A DNA stretch of 25,613 nt from a virus. Every line of letters starts with the position of its first letter. The stretch's first letter is position 1. This document shows, piece by piece, positions 7,184-14,854 of the stretch. Location of the stretch: positions 1-25,613 of the IMG/VR virus record IMGVR_UViG_3300009553_000068. One strand, written 5' to 3'. Below the pieces are notes generated by a model. The model ran no database searches, had not been told where the DNA came from, and worked only from the letters and a program-made list of their open reading frames with translations. The position numbers and the translations under genes are program-made.

Positions 7184-8221
7184 ATGGGCACAATAACAAA
7201 ACGTAAACGCGCTGATGGATCGATAGCTTATCGCTATGAAATACGGATAAAACATAAGGGGGAGATAATATATCAGGAATCAGAAACTTTTGATCAACGG
7301 CAAATGGCGAAAGAATGGGGCGCGAAACGAGAAGAAAAGTTGAAGGCACCAGGCGGCATTCAAACGGCGAGATCAACCCATAACATTGAGCATATAATTA
7401 ATTGGTATGTGGAAGTCTATGGTAATGGTTTTGGCCGCACCAAGCTGTCCCATCTCAAATTCCTAAAAAAATGCCCGCTTGCCAAGCTTTCCGCCCTGCG
7501 CCTTACCGCACAACAGCTCATTGATCATGTACGAGAGAGGCGCAAAGACGGCACTGGCCCATCAACAGTGAATAATGATTTAGTATGGCTTAAAAGCGCG
7601 TTTAAAGCGGCTAGGCCGGCTTTAGATCTGGATCTTAAGCTTGAGGTTATTGCCGATGCGGCGGCGTTCTGTCGCGAGCAGAAGCTGATAGGAAAGTCTA
7701 GATGGCGAGATCGTAGGCCAACTGAACAAGAATTAGCTCTTCTCCGGAAGCATTTCTCAAGCAGGGATGGCCGGGCTCGCATACCAATGTTAGATATTAT
7801 GGAATTTGCGCGTGAATCATCAAGGCGAGAAGAGGAAATCACTTTATTGCGCTGGTCGGATAACAATGAAAAGGATTTTACCGGCATTGTACGCGATGCA
7901 AAGCATCCAACGGCCAAGGAGGGCAACCACAAGACCTTTAAATATACCTTAGAAGCCTGGGAGATTATGCAGCGTCAGCCCAAAATCTCTGAGTATATTT
8001 TCCCCTATAAATCTAAGTCTATTGGTGCAGCCTTTACGCGAGCCTGCAAGTTACTTGGGATTATAGATTTGGTATTTCATGACATGCGCCATGAGGCTAC
8101 TAGCGGGCTTTTTGAACGCGGTTATTCAATACAGGAGGTTCAACAATTTACGTTACATGAGAGCTGGGCAACCCTCCAGCGATATACACATTTGCGGCCA
8201 AAGAATGTAAAACACCGTTAA
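7184..8221 (+). CDS. int: Tyrosine recombinase integrase
   Basis: Site-specific recombinase for integration and excision. The N-terminal GTITKRKRADGSIAYRYEIR with a beta-rich arm-binding character is typical of phage integrases, with a core-binding domain at about 65-160. Catalytic residues fit the family: R215 in the SSRREEEITLLRW box, H299 and R302 in HDMRHEA, H325 in LHESW, and the nucleophile Y334 in RYTHL. At 345 residues it is a normal length and appears intact. An in-frame TTG at 7172 exists, but GGAG-N6-ATG supports 7184. It converges with the PrtN-like gene, the stop codons overlapping. Confidence 0.95.
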   Translation: MGTITKRKRADGSIAYRYEIRIKHKGEIIYQESETFDQRQMAKEWGAKREEKLKAPGGIQTARSTHNIEHIINWYVEVYGNGFGRTKLSHLKFLKKCPLAKLSALRLTAQQLIDHVRERRKDGTGPSTVNNDLVWLKSAFKAARPALDLDLKLEVIADAAAFCREQKLIGKSRWRDRRPTEQELALLRKHFSSRDGRARIPMLDIMEFARESSRREEEITLLRWSDNNEKDFTGIVRDAKHPTAKEGNHKTFKYTLEAWEIMQRQPKISEYIFPYKSKSIGAAFTRACKLLGIIDLVFHDMRHEATSGLFERGYSIQEVQQFTLHESWATLQRYTHLRPKNVKHR

Positions 8222-8493
8222 GCGGCATTGTCTTGTGCAGCAGCTTGCATTCTGGCCCAATCCTTGCGCGCCAGAGCATTGATCTTGTCTAGGTATTCAG
8301 CTAAATCGATCACATGCACAAGATAAGGCGCTTTTTGTGAAGCTGGGTCATGTGAAACTGGGAAGGGTAGCTGCTGTAGCTTTGCCTTCCTTTTCGCCGT
8401 CCGCACATCCATCTTGAGATATTTTTCGCACATATCTTCAAGATTGATCTGGCTGGTATCAAATTCGGCCATCAATAAGAAAACTGTTTTCAT
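8218..8493 (-). CDS. PrtN-like regulator (pyocin activator family), in excisionase position
   Basis: 91 residues beginning MKTVFLLMAEFDTSQINLED, followed by a middle with basic helices and VHVIDLAEYLDK near the end. This matches the plan of the pyocin activator PrtN family (NTAFLLMAQ... and HLVDLAEYID). PrtN activates pyocin genes in Pseudomonas; homologues are common in prophages. As the last gene of the leftward operon, facing int and sharing overlapping ends, it occupies the usual xis slot, so an excision role is plausible but unproven. Start 8493 lies 4 nt after the upstream stop; a longer non-coupled start at 8535 would overlap that gene. Confidence 0.7.
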   Translation of the reverse strand: MKTVFLLMAEFDTSQINLEDMCEKYLKMDVRTAKRKAKLQQLPFPVSHDPASQKAPYLVHVIDLAEYLDKINALARKDWARMQAAAQDNAA

Positions 8494-8497
8494 CTCA

Positions 8498-8824
8498 TCA
8501 ACCCTGCATAGCCTTGCCGATTTCTGCTGCTGCACGAACTATTGCTCTACGGGCGGCAGCATTATTATCGTTTCCATATGGTTCGCTTGCTCTTATGCCG
8601 CAATATTCCCAAGCATCTATTGTTTCTTCAAATTGAATCCATAAATTTAATTTAATAAATAATCGAAACGCATCGCCATCATTGATGAGTGGATTCCACT
8701 TGGGGCCATTATTCCCCATATAGAGACTTTCTTTGCCGCCACCCATTTTAACAGCCCAAGCATCCGAATGGATTGGATAGGCAGCCGCCTTAGCCGCCAT
8801 CTCCAACAATTCTCTATCGCTCAT
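8498..8824 (-). CDS. Phage hypothetical protein, DUF2591-like
   Basis: 108 residues. The pattern LLEMAAKAAAYP...GNNGPKWNPLINDGDAFRLFIKL resembles small phage proteins of the DUF2591/ABA-sandwich group, which carry the WNPL-DDGDALRLAV motif. Function unknown. A good GGAGAGAG ribosome site sits just before ATG 8824. It is the penultimate gene of the leftward operon. Confidence 0.65.
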   Translation of the reverse strand: MSDRELLEMAAKAAAYPIHSDAWAVKMGGGKESLYMGNNGPKWNPLINDGDAFRLFIKLNLWIQFEETIDAWEYCGIRASEPYGNDNNAAARRAIVRAAAEIGKAMQG

Positions 8825-8855
8825 ACTCTCTCCAGCTCATCGCGCGTCAGGAACA

Positions 8856-9713
8856 TTATTCCGCACCGCCCTGCTGCTCAATAACCGCATGAAGTTTCCG
8901 CAATTCCTGCTGCAAATACGCTTCAGGCGCTGTTTTTGCTTCGAACCACAATCCTTCATCTTCAGCCTGTTCTTGCACGAGCGCTATAATTGGGCATGTA
9001 GGTGTACCGCCCTGCCGCTCGGGTGAGGCTTCGAGCATTTCAGCACGATATTTATCAGCCCGATTAATTGCTGACCGGATTACATTGGCAACTGCGAATT
9101 GATCCAGCCCATGAAATAGCACGTCGATCTCTTCGCCCGCCCAATCTCGAATCACGTCATCGTGAATTTCTGGCACAGCCGGCGCTGCGGGGATGGGGTG
9201 GGTGTAGAGTGCTTGTGATTCTTTTGGCTTCTGCCCATTCCATTCGATGTGTGAATTGCGCCAGACTGGATTTCCTGAAATTGGATCAGTGAAACGATAT
9301 CGGTAAGCAGCCGGCTCACTCTGCCCCGCAGCACGCCGAGGACATGGAATGCATCGTGTTTCATCGGTAGGATAATCTGCGGGCGGACAATCTCCGCATA
9401 GCACAGCAGCGGGCTGGCCGGGCTCTGGCTTGCGTCGATTAATCGAAAGAATGCACCATCCTGCAATCAACCCATAGATCGGTCCGGATAGCTTATAAGT
9501 GATTTCCGCCTGCACTTCTAAGCCAGTGTATTGTAGAGGCGCTCCGGTTTTCATATCAGTACCGCTGAACTTTGTCTCACGCAACAGCACTCTATCGCCG
9601 ACACTAAAATCTCTATCATCGAGCCGAATTTCGAAGCTTTTTTCTCCACGCCATACGGCCTGAAAAACTTCGGGGTCAGTTTTTAATTCGTGCTCGCATT
9701 TTAATTCACCCAT
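8856..9713 (-). CDS. DUF3850 (ASCH/PUA-like) domain fused to a phage C-terminal region
   Basis: 285 residues in two parts. Residues about 5-92 (HELKTDPEVFQAVWRGEKSF, then EIRLDDRDFSVGDRVLLRE and ITYKLSG...GWCILSI) match DUF3850, a PUA/ASCH-like fold proposed to bind RNA. The rest (about 93-285) has a Cys-rich patch (CGDCPP...CIPCP), EPAAYRYRF, and a C-terminal helix-rich part, a modular composition seen in accessory phage proteins. It overlaps the preceding gene by 8 nt; GGAG lies 7 nt before ATG 9713. Role unknown; RNA binding is family-level inference for the N-terminal domain only. Confidence 0.7.
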   Translation of the reverse strand: MGELKCEHELKTDPEVFQAVWRGEKSFEIRLDDRDFSVGDRVLLRETKFSGTDMKTGAPLQYTGLEVQAEITYKLSGPIYGLIAGWCILSINRRKPEPGQPAAVLCGDCPPADYPTDETRCIPCPRRAAGQSEPAAYRYRFTDPISGNPVWRNSHIEWNGQKPKESQALYTHPIPAAPAVPEIHDDVIRDWAGEEIDVLFHGLDQFAVANVIRSAINRADKYRAEMLEASPERQGGTPTCPIIALVQEQAEDEGLWFEAKTAPEAYLQQELRKLHAVIEQQGGAE

Positions 9714-10092
9714 GGTTCGACTCCGGCAGCGGGGCGGTTAATGGATTTGCTATGGCAGCCAACATCCCATAAGCAAGCATCAATCCATTAGATTCTTTCT
9801 CGCTCAACCCTGCTCGCTTTTCCATTGATTTCAGTTGCTCTAAGAATTCTTGTGCGCATTTAGCTTTTGCATCCCTCTCAGCCTCAGCCAGCCGCTGCTC
9901 CAAATCAACTATTTTTGCTTCTTGTTTGATTGAAAATTCCATTTCTCCGCTTTCGGCATTAGCAAGTCGCTTTCCAAACTCGGCGCAAACCGTCTCCAAC
10001 TTATCTTCATCCATCGAATAGGATCGACTCCATTTTCCAATTACCGCAACGGCTTTAATCCGCTCAAACAATCCCCGCTCAGCTTGGCTCAT
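9706..10092 (-). CDS. Hypothetical coiled-coil protein
   Basis: 128 residues. Heptad-like charged helices run about 35-95 (KQEAKIVDLEQRLAEAERDA), followed by a helix with LMLAYGMLAAIANPL. No known domain was recognised. GAGGAAACAAA precedes ATG 10092. It lies in the small-gene part of the leftward operon and overlaps the next gene by 8 nt, so it is translationally coupled. Confidence 0.6.
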   Translation of the reverse strand: MSQAERGLFERIKAVAVIGKWSRSYSMDEDKLETVCAEFGKRLANAESGEMEFSIKQEAKIVDLEQRLAEAERDAKAKCAQEFLEQLKSMEKRAGLSEKESNGLMLAYGMLAAIANPLTAPLPESNHG

Positions 10093-10101
10093 TTTGTTTC
10101 C

Positions 10102-10281
10102 TCAATCGATAAATAGCTTTTTGCATGCCGGGCAGCCATAAACTTTCATAGTTTCATTATGATAAAAAGTGGAGCGCTCTACCTTTATCGGCAGCTCATA
10201 AAAATCACCGTTCTTGCCTTCAATAGTTTCCTGTCGTTCGGGAGACCAGCCTGTTTCATAATTACAATGCGTACAGATCAT
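10102..10281 (-). CDS. Small zinc-ribbon protein
   Basis: 59 residues starting MICTHCNYETGWSPERQETI and ending CPACKKLFID. The CxxC pair at the start and CxxC near the end form a zinc ribbon around a beta-rich middle. The chosen start (10281) has GGAGG 7 nt upstream and gives an ATGA overlap with the preceding gene; a longer frame upstream would read through that gene. Function unknown. Confidence 0.65.
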   Translation of the reverse strand: MICTHCNYETGWSPERQETIEGKNGDFYELPIKVERSTFYHNETMKVYGCPACKKLFID

Positions 10282-10598
10282 GACTTCACCTCCGGTGCGC
10301 TGGCGATGGCTTTCTCTGCCCTGTGATACGCACATATGAAATTCCCATAAACCATCGGGCCATTTGGCATACAATCGCCGCACCCATGATCAAGATAGCC
10401 TTGTGGTTTATGCTCAAGAAGCCAGATTGCGCGCACAGGAATGGTTATAAAACCCTGATCATCGGTCTGCCCCTCCAGCGCATCGATGTGGTCGAGGAGG
10501 ACTATAACTGTAGATGAATCCCAGCTGCGATAACCAGTTGGCCTAGCCATATAATCTTGGCAATTCTTACGCAACTTCTCGCGCTCGGCCTTGTTCAT
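10278..10598 (-). CDS. Hypothetical phage protein with Cys-rich centre
   Basis: 106 residues. The start MNKAEREKLRKNCQDYM leads into DSSTVIVLLDHIDALEGQTD, which is the layout of accessory phage proteins resembling the DUF551/Eaa neighbourhood. A Cys/His-containing part (LDHGCGDCMPNG...CAYHRAE) follows. It overlaps both neighbours through ATGA junctions. No function can be assigned. Confidence 0.55.
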   Translation of the reverse strand: MNKAEREKLRKNCQDYMARPTGYRSWDSSTVIVLLDHIDALEGQTDDQGFITIPVRAIWLLEHKPQGYLDHGCGDCMPNGPMVYGNFICAYHRAEKAIASAPEVKS

Positions 10599-10792
10599 TT
10601 TGCCCTCTCATAATTAATAGTTACTATCTGCCTGAGCTTCAATTTCTTCAGAGTGCGCTCTGACGGCCGATCTTTTTCACCCGTCGATAATCGAAGCAAA
10701 TAACCTGGATCGATACTGAGCACGCGCCCCACGGCTCTCAGCGAACCATGTTGCGTAATCAATTCATCGATCCGCTGCTTTAGGGTCATCAT
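10595..10792 (-). CDS. Small Cro/XRE-type helix-turn-helix protein
   Basis: 65 residues from ATG 10792 (next ATG at 10789; GAGAGG lies just upstream of both). LKQRIDELITQHGSLRAVGR then VLSIDPGYLLRLSTGEKDRP is a compact HTH: helix 2 around SLRAVGRVL and the recognition helix around PGYLLRLSTG. Proteins of this size in early phage operons act as auxiliary repressors or Cro-like factors. Target unknown. Its stop codon overlaps the next start (ATGA). Confidence 0.6.
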   Translation of the reverse strand: MMTLKQRIDELITQHGSLRAVGRVLSIDPGYLLRLSTGEKDRPSERTLKKLKLRQIVTINYERAK

Positions 10793-10819
10793 TCCTCTCA
10801 CTCAGGGCGCAAGGGTTGG

Positions 10820-11668
10820 TTATTTCACGCTGATCATCGGTAGCGGGCTTCCGCCCATGACTTGCGGATACTTGCCATCCCATTTCTCAATGCGGCGCAA
10901 TTCGATCAAGCCAGGACTATTAGAGAGTGCTTCAGCTTGAATTTTGATTGCCTGCGCCTCGGCAGTCGCCATTGCCAGTTTTGCCTTTGCTTCACCCTCG
11001 GCCTTCGTTACGTCGATTTCTGCCTGAGCGCGGGCTGTAGCGACTTGGTTTTCTCGCTGTTGTGCTTGCTGTGTTGCAGTAATTTTTGCATTGATTGAAG
11101 AGGTGACGGTTTGTGGTAAACGCAGATCACCTATCCAATAAACTTTTTCCACTTGTATACCTATATCCTTCACTTCCGCGCGCACCATTGTCTCCACCGC
11201 GGAAATCAGATCAGCCTTACCAACGCCATATACATCCTCGATCTTGCGGGTACTGGCTGTCTTTACAAGTGCATCACGAACCATATTACGTAAATAGATA
11301 TCTGTGATCTCATCGACGCCCTTGCGGTATTTCTGAAACACGAGGGCTGCCTTACCGGGTTCAATGGCATAGGTAATACCGATATCAGCATTGACCGACA
11401 GGCCTTCGCTCGTACCAAATGTCAGAGATTCATTTCCGCGTTGACTTGTTTCAGCCCAGACATAGTTTTGGCTGAAAGTTGGGAACAGATATAAATCTTC
11501 GTTCCAGCCAATCCAGTAACGCCCCGGTGATAGCTGTTCGGTATCCACACCCTTTGCGCCACCGAGTAGATAAACCTTGATACCGACATTTCCAGCTGGC
11601 ACTTTGCTGCATGCCGAAACGAAAATAAGGGCCGCAACAATCATTGTAATTCTACTTAGAAGTTTCAT
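10820..11668 (-). CDS. SPFH/Band-7 (prohibitin-like) lipoprotein
   Basis: 282 residues. A signal peptide ends in the lipobox V-S-A-C with the lipidated Cys at residue 20. An SPFH/Band-7 domain covers about 25-200 (VPAGNVGIKVYLLGGAKGVD, VNADIGITYAIEP, VRDALVKTASTRKIEDVYG). A long Ala/Glu/Lys coiled coil follows (about 200-250, QQREN...AEGEAKAKLAMATAEAQAIK). SPFH proteins oligomerise on membranes and scaffold proteases or other partners. Its presence amid recombination genes suggests membrane-linked host takeover or exclusion, which is speculation. It overlaps the upstream membrane protein gene by 17 nt, arguing for a functional pair. Confidence 0.87.
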   Translation of the reverse strand: MKLLSRITMIVAALIFVSACSKVPAGNVGIKVYLLGGAKGVDTEQLSPGRYWIGWNEDLYLFPTFSQNYVWAETSQRGNESLTFGTSEGLSVNADIGITYAIEPGKAALVFQKYRKGVDEITDIYLRNMVRDALVKTASTRKIEDVYGVGKADLISAVETMVRAEVKDIGIQVEKVYWIGDLRLPQTVTSSINAKITATQQAQQRENQVATARAQAEIDVTKAEGEAKAKLAMATAEAQAIKIQAEALSNSPGLIELRRIEKWDGKYPQVMGGSPLPMISVK

Positions 11669-11876
11669 TGGTGGTCTCCGGTTTTTTAAAGAATTGTTTT
11701 GTCAGTTTGATAATTTTTATGATGCCCAGAAAATTAACTATTGGTGCAACTACCAGAATAAAAAAACCAGCAATTACAGCCTCATAACTGCTGGCAGAAA
11801 ACAGCATTGGCAATACAGAGCCAACCAAGAGCATATCTACCGCAACGAGCAAAATTATGTATAAGTACAGCTTCAT
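11652..11876 (-). CDS. Small membrane protein coupled to the SPFH lipoprotein
   Basis: 74 residues from ATG 11876, chosen because GGAG lies 6 nt upstream (ATG 11879 is only 3 nt away). Two hydrophobic helices are visible, LYLYIILLVAVDMLLVGSVL and AVIAGFFILVVAPIVNFLGI, then a basic cytoplasmic tail (KLTKQFFKKPETTNETSK). The 3' end overlaps the SPFH gene start. No family recognised. Confidence 0.7.
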   Translation of the reverse strand: MKLYLYIILLVAVDMLLVGSVLPMLFSASSYEAVIAGFFILVVAPIVNFLGIIKIIKLTKQFFKKPETTNETSK

Positions 11877-11921
11877 CATTATCTCCAAGGCCCATACCGG
11901 CGCCGCTAGACCCGGGAAGGG

Positions 11922-13034
11922 TTAGTAAGCAATGCTCACATGCGGTATTTCTTTCTTCGCAATCAGCGTTACAACCTGCTTGGCGCATTCTTCAGTAACG
12001 CCGCCTTTGATGAAGGCTTGCAGTGCTTCGTTGTTGATTTTGGCAGCATGTTTCTTGTTGGCTTCGCGGCGAGCCAGTTCGGCGGATTCGCGCTGCTTGG
12101 CGGCCTCCTGTTCGCGCTTGATTCGGGCTTCGGTTTCCTTGATAGCATTCTCTGCATCGATTTTGGCCTGTGCCTCACGGCGCTCAGCGTCTTCTTTTTC
12201 TTGCTGCGCTTTACGAGTCGAATTGTCGGCGTCAATCAGCTTCTGCTGCTCTGCTGCGCGCTCCATGGCTATGCGATTGGCTTCGGCAACCCTATCTGCT
12301 TCGGCTTTCGCCTCGGCCTCCTGCTGGGCCTTCAGAGCGGCTTCCTGGCGAATCTTTTCCTCGTGCTCTGCTTGGGCCTTGGCTTCGGCTTCAACACGTT
12401 CCCTGGCTTCGCGTTCCTCCTTCTGGCGGCGGAGTTCGGCAAGTTCTAACTGCTCGGCATCGTATTTGGCTCTGGTCTCAATGGCTTCCTTAATATCGGT
12501 AATCGCGGCCGCATGCGCCTTAAGAGCCTCGGCACGAAACTCTTCCCAAAACTGTTCAGTCATTGGCTGCGTTTCGACTTCAGCAAGCCGATCCCGCATG
12601 ACATCGAGGGGAAGAGAGCCCCAATTATTTTTGGTATACATGCCAACCTGAAGCAATTCAGCAAGATCAACCTTGTGCTTTTCGACTCGCGCCTCTTCGG
12701 CAATCTCCCAGTCGGTCAGCGGCTTCCGGCATTCGTCCTGCCAAGTCTGCAAAGTATCCTTGGCATAGTTCCGCGCCCTGTCGATCAGGTCGGGGATTTT
12801 CTTCTGGTCGTCCTTCAGGTCTTTGCCGATTTTATCGACGGCGACTTTCACCTGGGCCACTTTATGGGCGAGCGAAGCAATAGCCTCTCTTCCCTTTTTC
12901 GTGGAAACATCCGGCTTATGCTTGTCGATTTCGACCTTGACCAGCTTCAGATAAGGCTCCAGCGCGTTCTCGGTTGTGAACACGGCCAACGCCTTTTCCG
13001 GCTCGATTACAATCAGCTCCTTGAGTTCGCTCAT
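11922..13034 (-). CDS. Recombination-operon coiled-coil protein (TolA-like)
   Basis: 370 residues. The N-terminal about 150 resemble phage proteins described as DUF1351-like (STKKGREAIASLAHKVAQVK, IGKDLKDDQKK). Residues about 190-325 are a very charged Glu/Ala/Lys/Arg coiled coil, which triggers TolA-like annotations. The C-terminal about 40 (NNEALQAFIKGGVTEECAKQ then VVTLIAKKEIPHVSIAY) is a short conserved module common in proteobacterial phages beside RecT/Erf and exonuclease genes. It overlaps the exonuclease gene by 4 nt. It may assist recombination or host nuclease inhibition, but that role is inferred only from its partners. Confidence 0.75.
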   Translation of the reverse strand: MSELKELIVIEPEKALAVFTTENALEPYLKLVKVEIDKHKPDVSTKKGREAIASLAHKVAQVKVAVDKIGKDLKDDQKKIPDLIDRARNYAKDTLQTWQDECRKPLTDWEIAEEARVEKHKVDLAELLQVGMYTKNNWGSLPLDVMRDRLAEVETQPMTEQFWEEFRAEALKAHAAAITDIKEAIETRAKYDAEQLELAELRRQKEEREARERVEAEAKAQAEHEEKIRQEAALKAQQEAEAKAEADRVAEANRIAMERAAEQQKLIDADNSTRKAQQEKEDAERREAQAKIDAENAIKETEARIKREQEAAKQRESAELARREANKKHAAKINNEALQAFIKGGVTEECAKQVVTLIAKKEIPHVSIAY

Positions 13035-13651
13035 GCTGCTTTCTCCTTCAGGGCAATAACCAGTTGATCGACCTCCTGCAAAAATGCCTGCACTTCACGC
13101 TCAAGCTCTACAATCTTCAATGAGTCGCGCTGGACTCGCTTGCAGAAGAACGAGAGGTTTTCTGGCATACGGGGATCATAGGAAACAAAATCGCACCAAT
13201 TCCGCCCCGTGCAGGCCATTTGCCACTGCATTTGCAGTTCATACTTCGTCGGCACGCTTTCGCCGAGAAGCGTTTCAATATGTGTGGCGGTATTCGGACA
13301 TTTGATTTCCAGCAATCCATCATCACCCACATATCCATCGGGAGACGCGCCACTCATAGCGATTCTGGGGTGTTCGACAAAGGCAACCTGAACAACATCG
13401 CAATCCTTATCAAACTCATAGGCTGCGCGCGCCAAGGGCTCCTTCTCGATACCCCACTGCATGGCGCCGCTCGAATAGCTTTCTGCTGGCATACCGGTTA
13501 ATCGCTCGGCCACTAGCTGGGCACAATAGTTTGCTCTGGATGCACCCCAACCGCTTTTTGTCTTGGCCATCAGGTCGGCTATTCGGCTTGCTGTAACCTT
13601 GCCCACGCGCATAGCTAACCATTCGGGGGAGCCTTGAATAATCTCGGTCAT
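13031..13651 (-). CDS. YqaJ-type (lambda exonuclease-like) 5'-3' dsDNA exonuclease
   Basis: Degrades the 5' strand of double-stranded ends to produce ssDNA for annealing. The 206 residues fit the family. Visible motifs are GSPEWLAMRVGKVTAS at the start, GIEKEP (E69/E71), the metal-binding D105 in SPDG, and E115-I-K117 in LEIKCP: the PD-(D/E)XK core. LQMQWQMACTG is the conserved QxQ helix. It is coupled by ATGA overlaps to Erf upstream and the coiled-coil gene downstream. Confidence 0.92.
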   Translation of the reverse strand: MTEIIQGSPEWLAMRVGKVTASRIADLMAKTKSGWGASRANYCAQLVAERLTGMPAESYSSGAMQWGIEKEPLARAAYEFDKDCDVVQVAFVEHPRIAMSGASPDGYVGDDGLLEIKCPNTATHIETLLGESVPTKYELQMQWQMACTGRNWCDFVSYDPRMPENLSFFCKRVQRDSLKIVELEREVQAFLQEVDQLVIALKEKAA

Positions 13652-14406
13652 TTGGATGCTCTCTTTTTCTCAAGGGCCGAAACAGCGCGGTCATAATCTT
13701 TGGCTTTGATCAGACCAATTTCCGCGGCGCCAATGTATTTGAGGAATTTGGGAATATCGGCTTTAACTTCGTCGGCCAATGCCTGAATGTTCATTGCCTG
13801 GTCATCGGTAATCAGGCCGGCGCCCTCGGACTTTATGCCATCATCATCCTGGCCTTTTACTGCAACACCGGTTGCGGCTAGCAAGGTATACCGCTGCAAA
13901 TATGTTACGGTTGAACCGATGGCCTGAATGCTGTTCTTCCCGCCGGATTGATCGGCAAGCGATTGCATGGGTACGCGCTCGCTGTGGCCGAGAACATGTG
14001 TGAGCACGCAAGTAACGCAGATGATCCCACCTGCTTGCTGTTCAACATCCCAACGATGACTAAGTCCGTGTACCGCCAAAGCCTTGCCAATTTCCGAAGA
14101 AACATGATCAAGTGTTGCATGATCATATTCGGTGATACCCCGCTGGGTATCGAACCGGACATGCTTGTTTTTGGTAAGCTCCGGTGGATTTGCTTTGAAT
14201 GCGCTCAGGGCCACTACAAACGCCTTGCGCGCTTCGTTCTTTTCCCATCTTTCCTGCAATTCCATCAGCTTTTCTAGCTTCGCCAGATCAGCGTTTTGCT
14301 CGACAGCCAGCTGCAACATATAGGCAGGCGTACCAGCTAATGGATTTGGCTCTTGATGGATCACAAGCCGACTCGGTTGTTGTTCAACTGCTGCTAATTC
14401 TTTCAT
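13648..14406 (-). CDS. erf: Erf-family single-strand annealing protein
   Basis: 252 residues. The N-terminal half (LMELQERWEKNEARKAF, VALSAFKANPPELTKNKHV, YDHATLDHVSSEIGKAL) and GSTVTYLQRYTLLAATGVAV followed by DDDG match the Erf superfamily (P22 Erf). These proteins form rings that anneal ssDNA and circularise phage genomes after infection. It pairs with the YqaJ exonuclease encoded next. The C-terminal about 60 residues are variable (ADIPKFLKYIGAAEI...YDRAVSALEKKRASK). Its start overlaps the preceding 46-codon gene by ATGA. Confidence 0.92.
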   Translation of the reverse strand: MKELAAVEQQPSRLVIHQEPNPLAGTPAYMLQLAVEQNADLAKLEKLMELQERWEKNEARKAFVVALSAFKANPPELTKNKHVRFDTQRGITEYDHATLDHVSSEIGKALAVHGLSHRWDVEQQAGGIICVTCVLTHVLGHSERVPMQSLADQSGGKNSIQAIGSTVTYLQRYTLLAATGVAVKGQDDDGIKSEGAGLITDDQAMNIQALADEVKADIPKFLKYIGAAEIGLIKAKDYDRAVSALEKKRASK

Positions 14407-14543
14407 TTCTTCATTCTCCGCTTAGCCAACTCCACAACCCCACGCCGAGCCTCAGCCCGCTTATTCGCTTCGCAGATACAGATAACATTCCCTACGCGAA
14501 GTTCGGATATCCAGTGGTTGTTTGTGTCTTTGTAGGTTTTCAT
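14403..14543 (-). CDS. 46-residue small protein upstream of erf
   Basis: Encodes MKTYKDTNNHWISELRVGNV followed by ICICEANKRAEARRGVVELA and a basic end KRRMKK. It is kept as a gene because it begins with an ATGA overlap after the previous gene and ends with an ATGA overlap into erf, preserving the operon's coupling on both sides. The Arg/Lys-rich helix could bind nucleic acid. Function unknown. Confidence 0.6.
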   Translation of the reverse strand: MKTYKDTNNHWISELRVGNVICICEANKRAEARRGVVELAKRRMKK

Positions 14544-14854
14544 GCTGCATTCCCCGACTCATCCCGAATCAACTTCCTCATATCGTCCATAATCGTTCGG
14601 ATGAATTTGCGCTTTCCGCTTTGTGTGAATTCGTCGTCGCTGTCTTGAGGCAACATACAGTTGGAATCAATAACCGGCTGACCGCTGAAGTTCAGAACAA
14701 GTACCCGAACACCACCCGGTATAGAATGAAGTCCTGCGCTATACGGAGTACGTTTCATGACCTCAATGGCCAAATCCCACAACTCTTGCCTGTCATCCTT
14801 TGGCTTCATAATTCGCTCCATGAAATCTTTGTCTGAGAGTTGGGTGATGTTCAT
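14540..14854 (-). CDS. Hypothetical phage protein
   Basis: 104 residues: MNITQLSDKDFMERIMKPKD, a central beta segment (GVRVLVLNFSGQPVIDSNCM) and an acidic/basic helical end (GKRKFIRTIMDDMRKLIRDE). No family recognised. It has ATGA overlaps on both sides within the leftward operon. Confidence 0.6.
   Translation of the reverse strand: MNITQLSDKDFMERIMKPKDDRQELWDLAIEVMKRTPYSAGLHSIPGGVRVLVLNFSGQPVIDSNCMLPQDSDDEFTQSGKRKFIRTIMDDMRKLIRDESGNAA

Noticed and set aside
11932-12651. 239-residue Ser/Ala/Cys-rich + strand frame opposite the coiled-coil gene
   Set aside because: Composition is the antisense mirror of Glu/Ala/Lys coiled-coil codons; the - strand gene has coupled neighbours and a conserved C-terminus.
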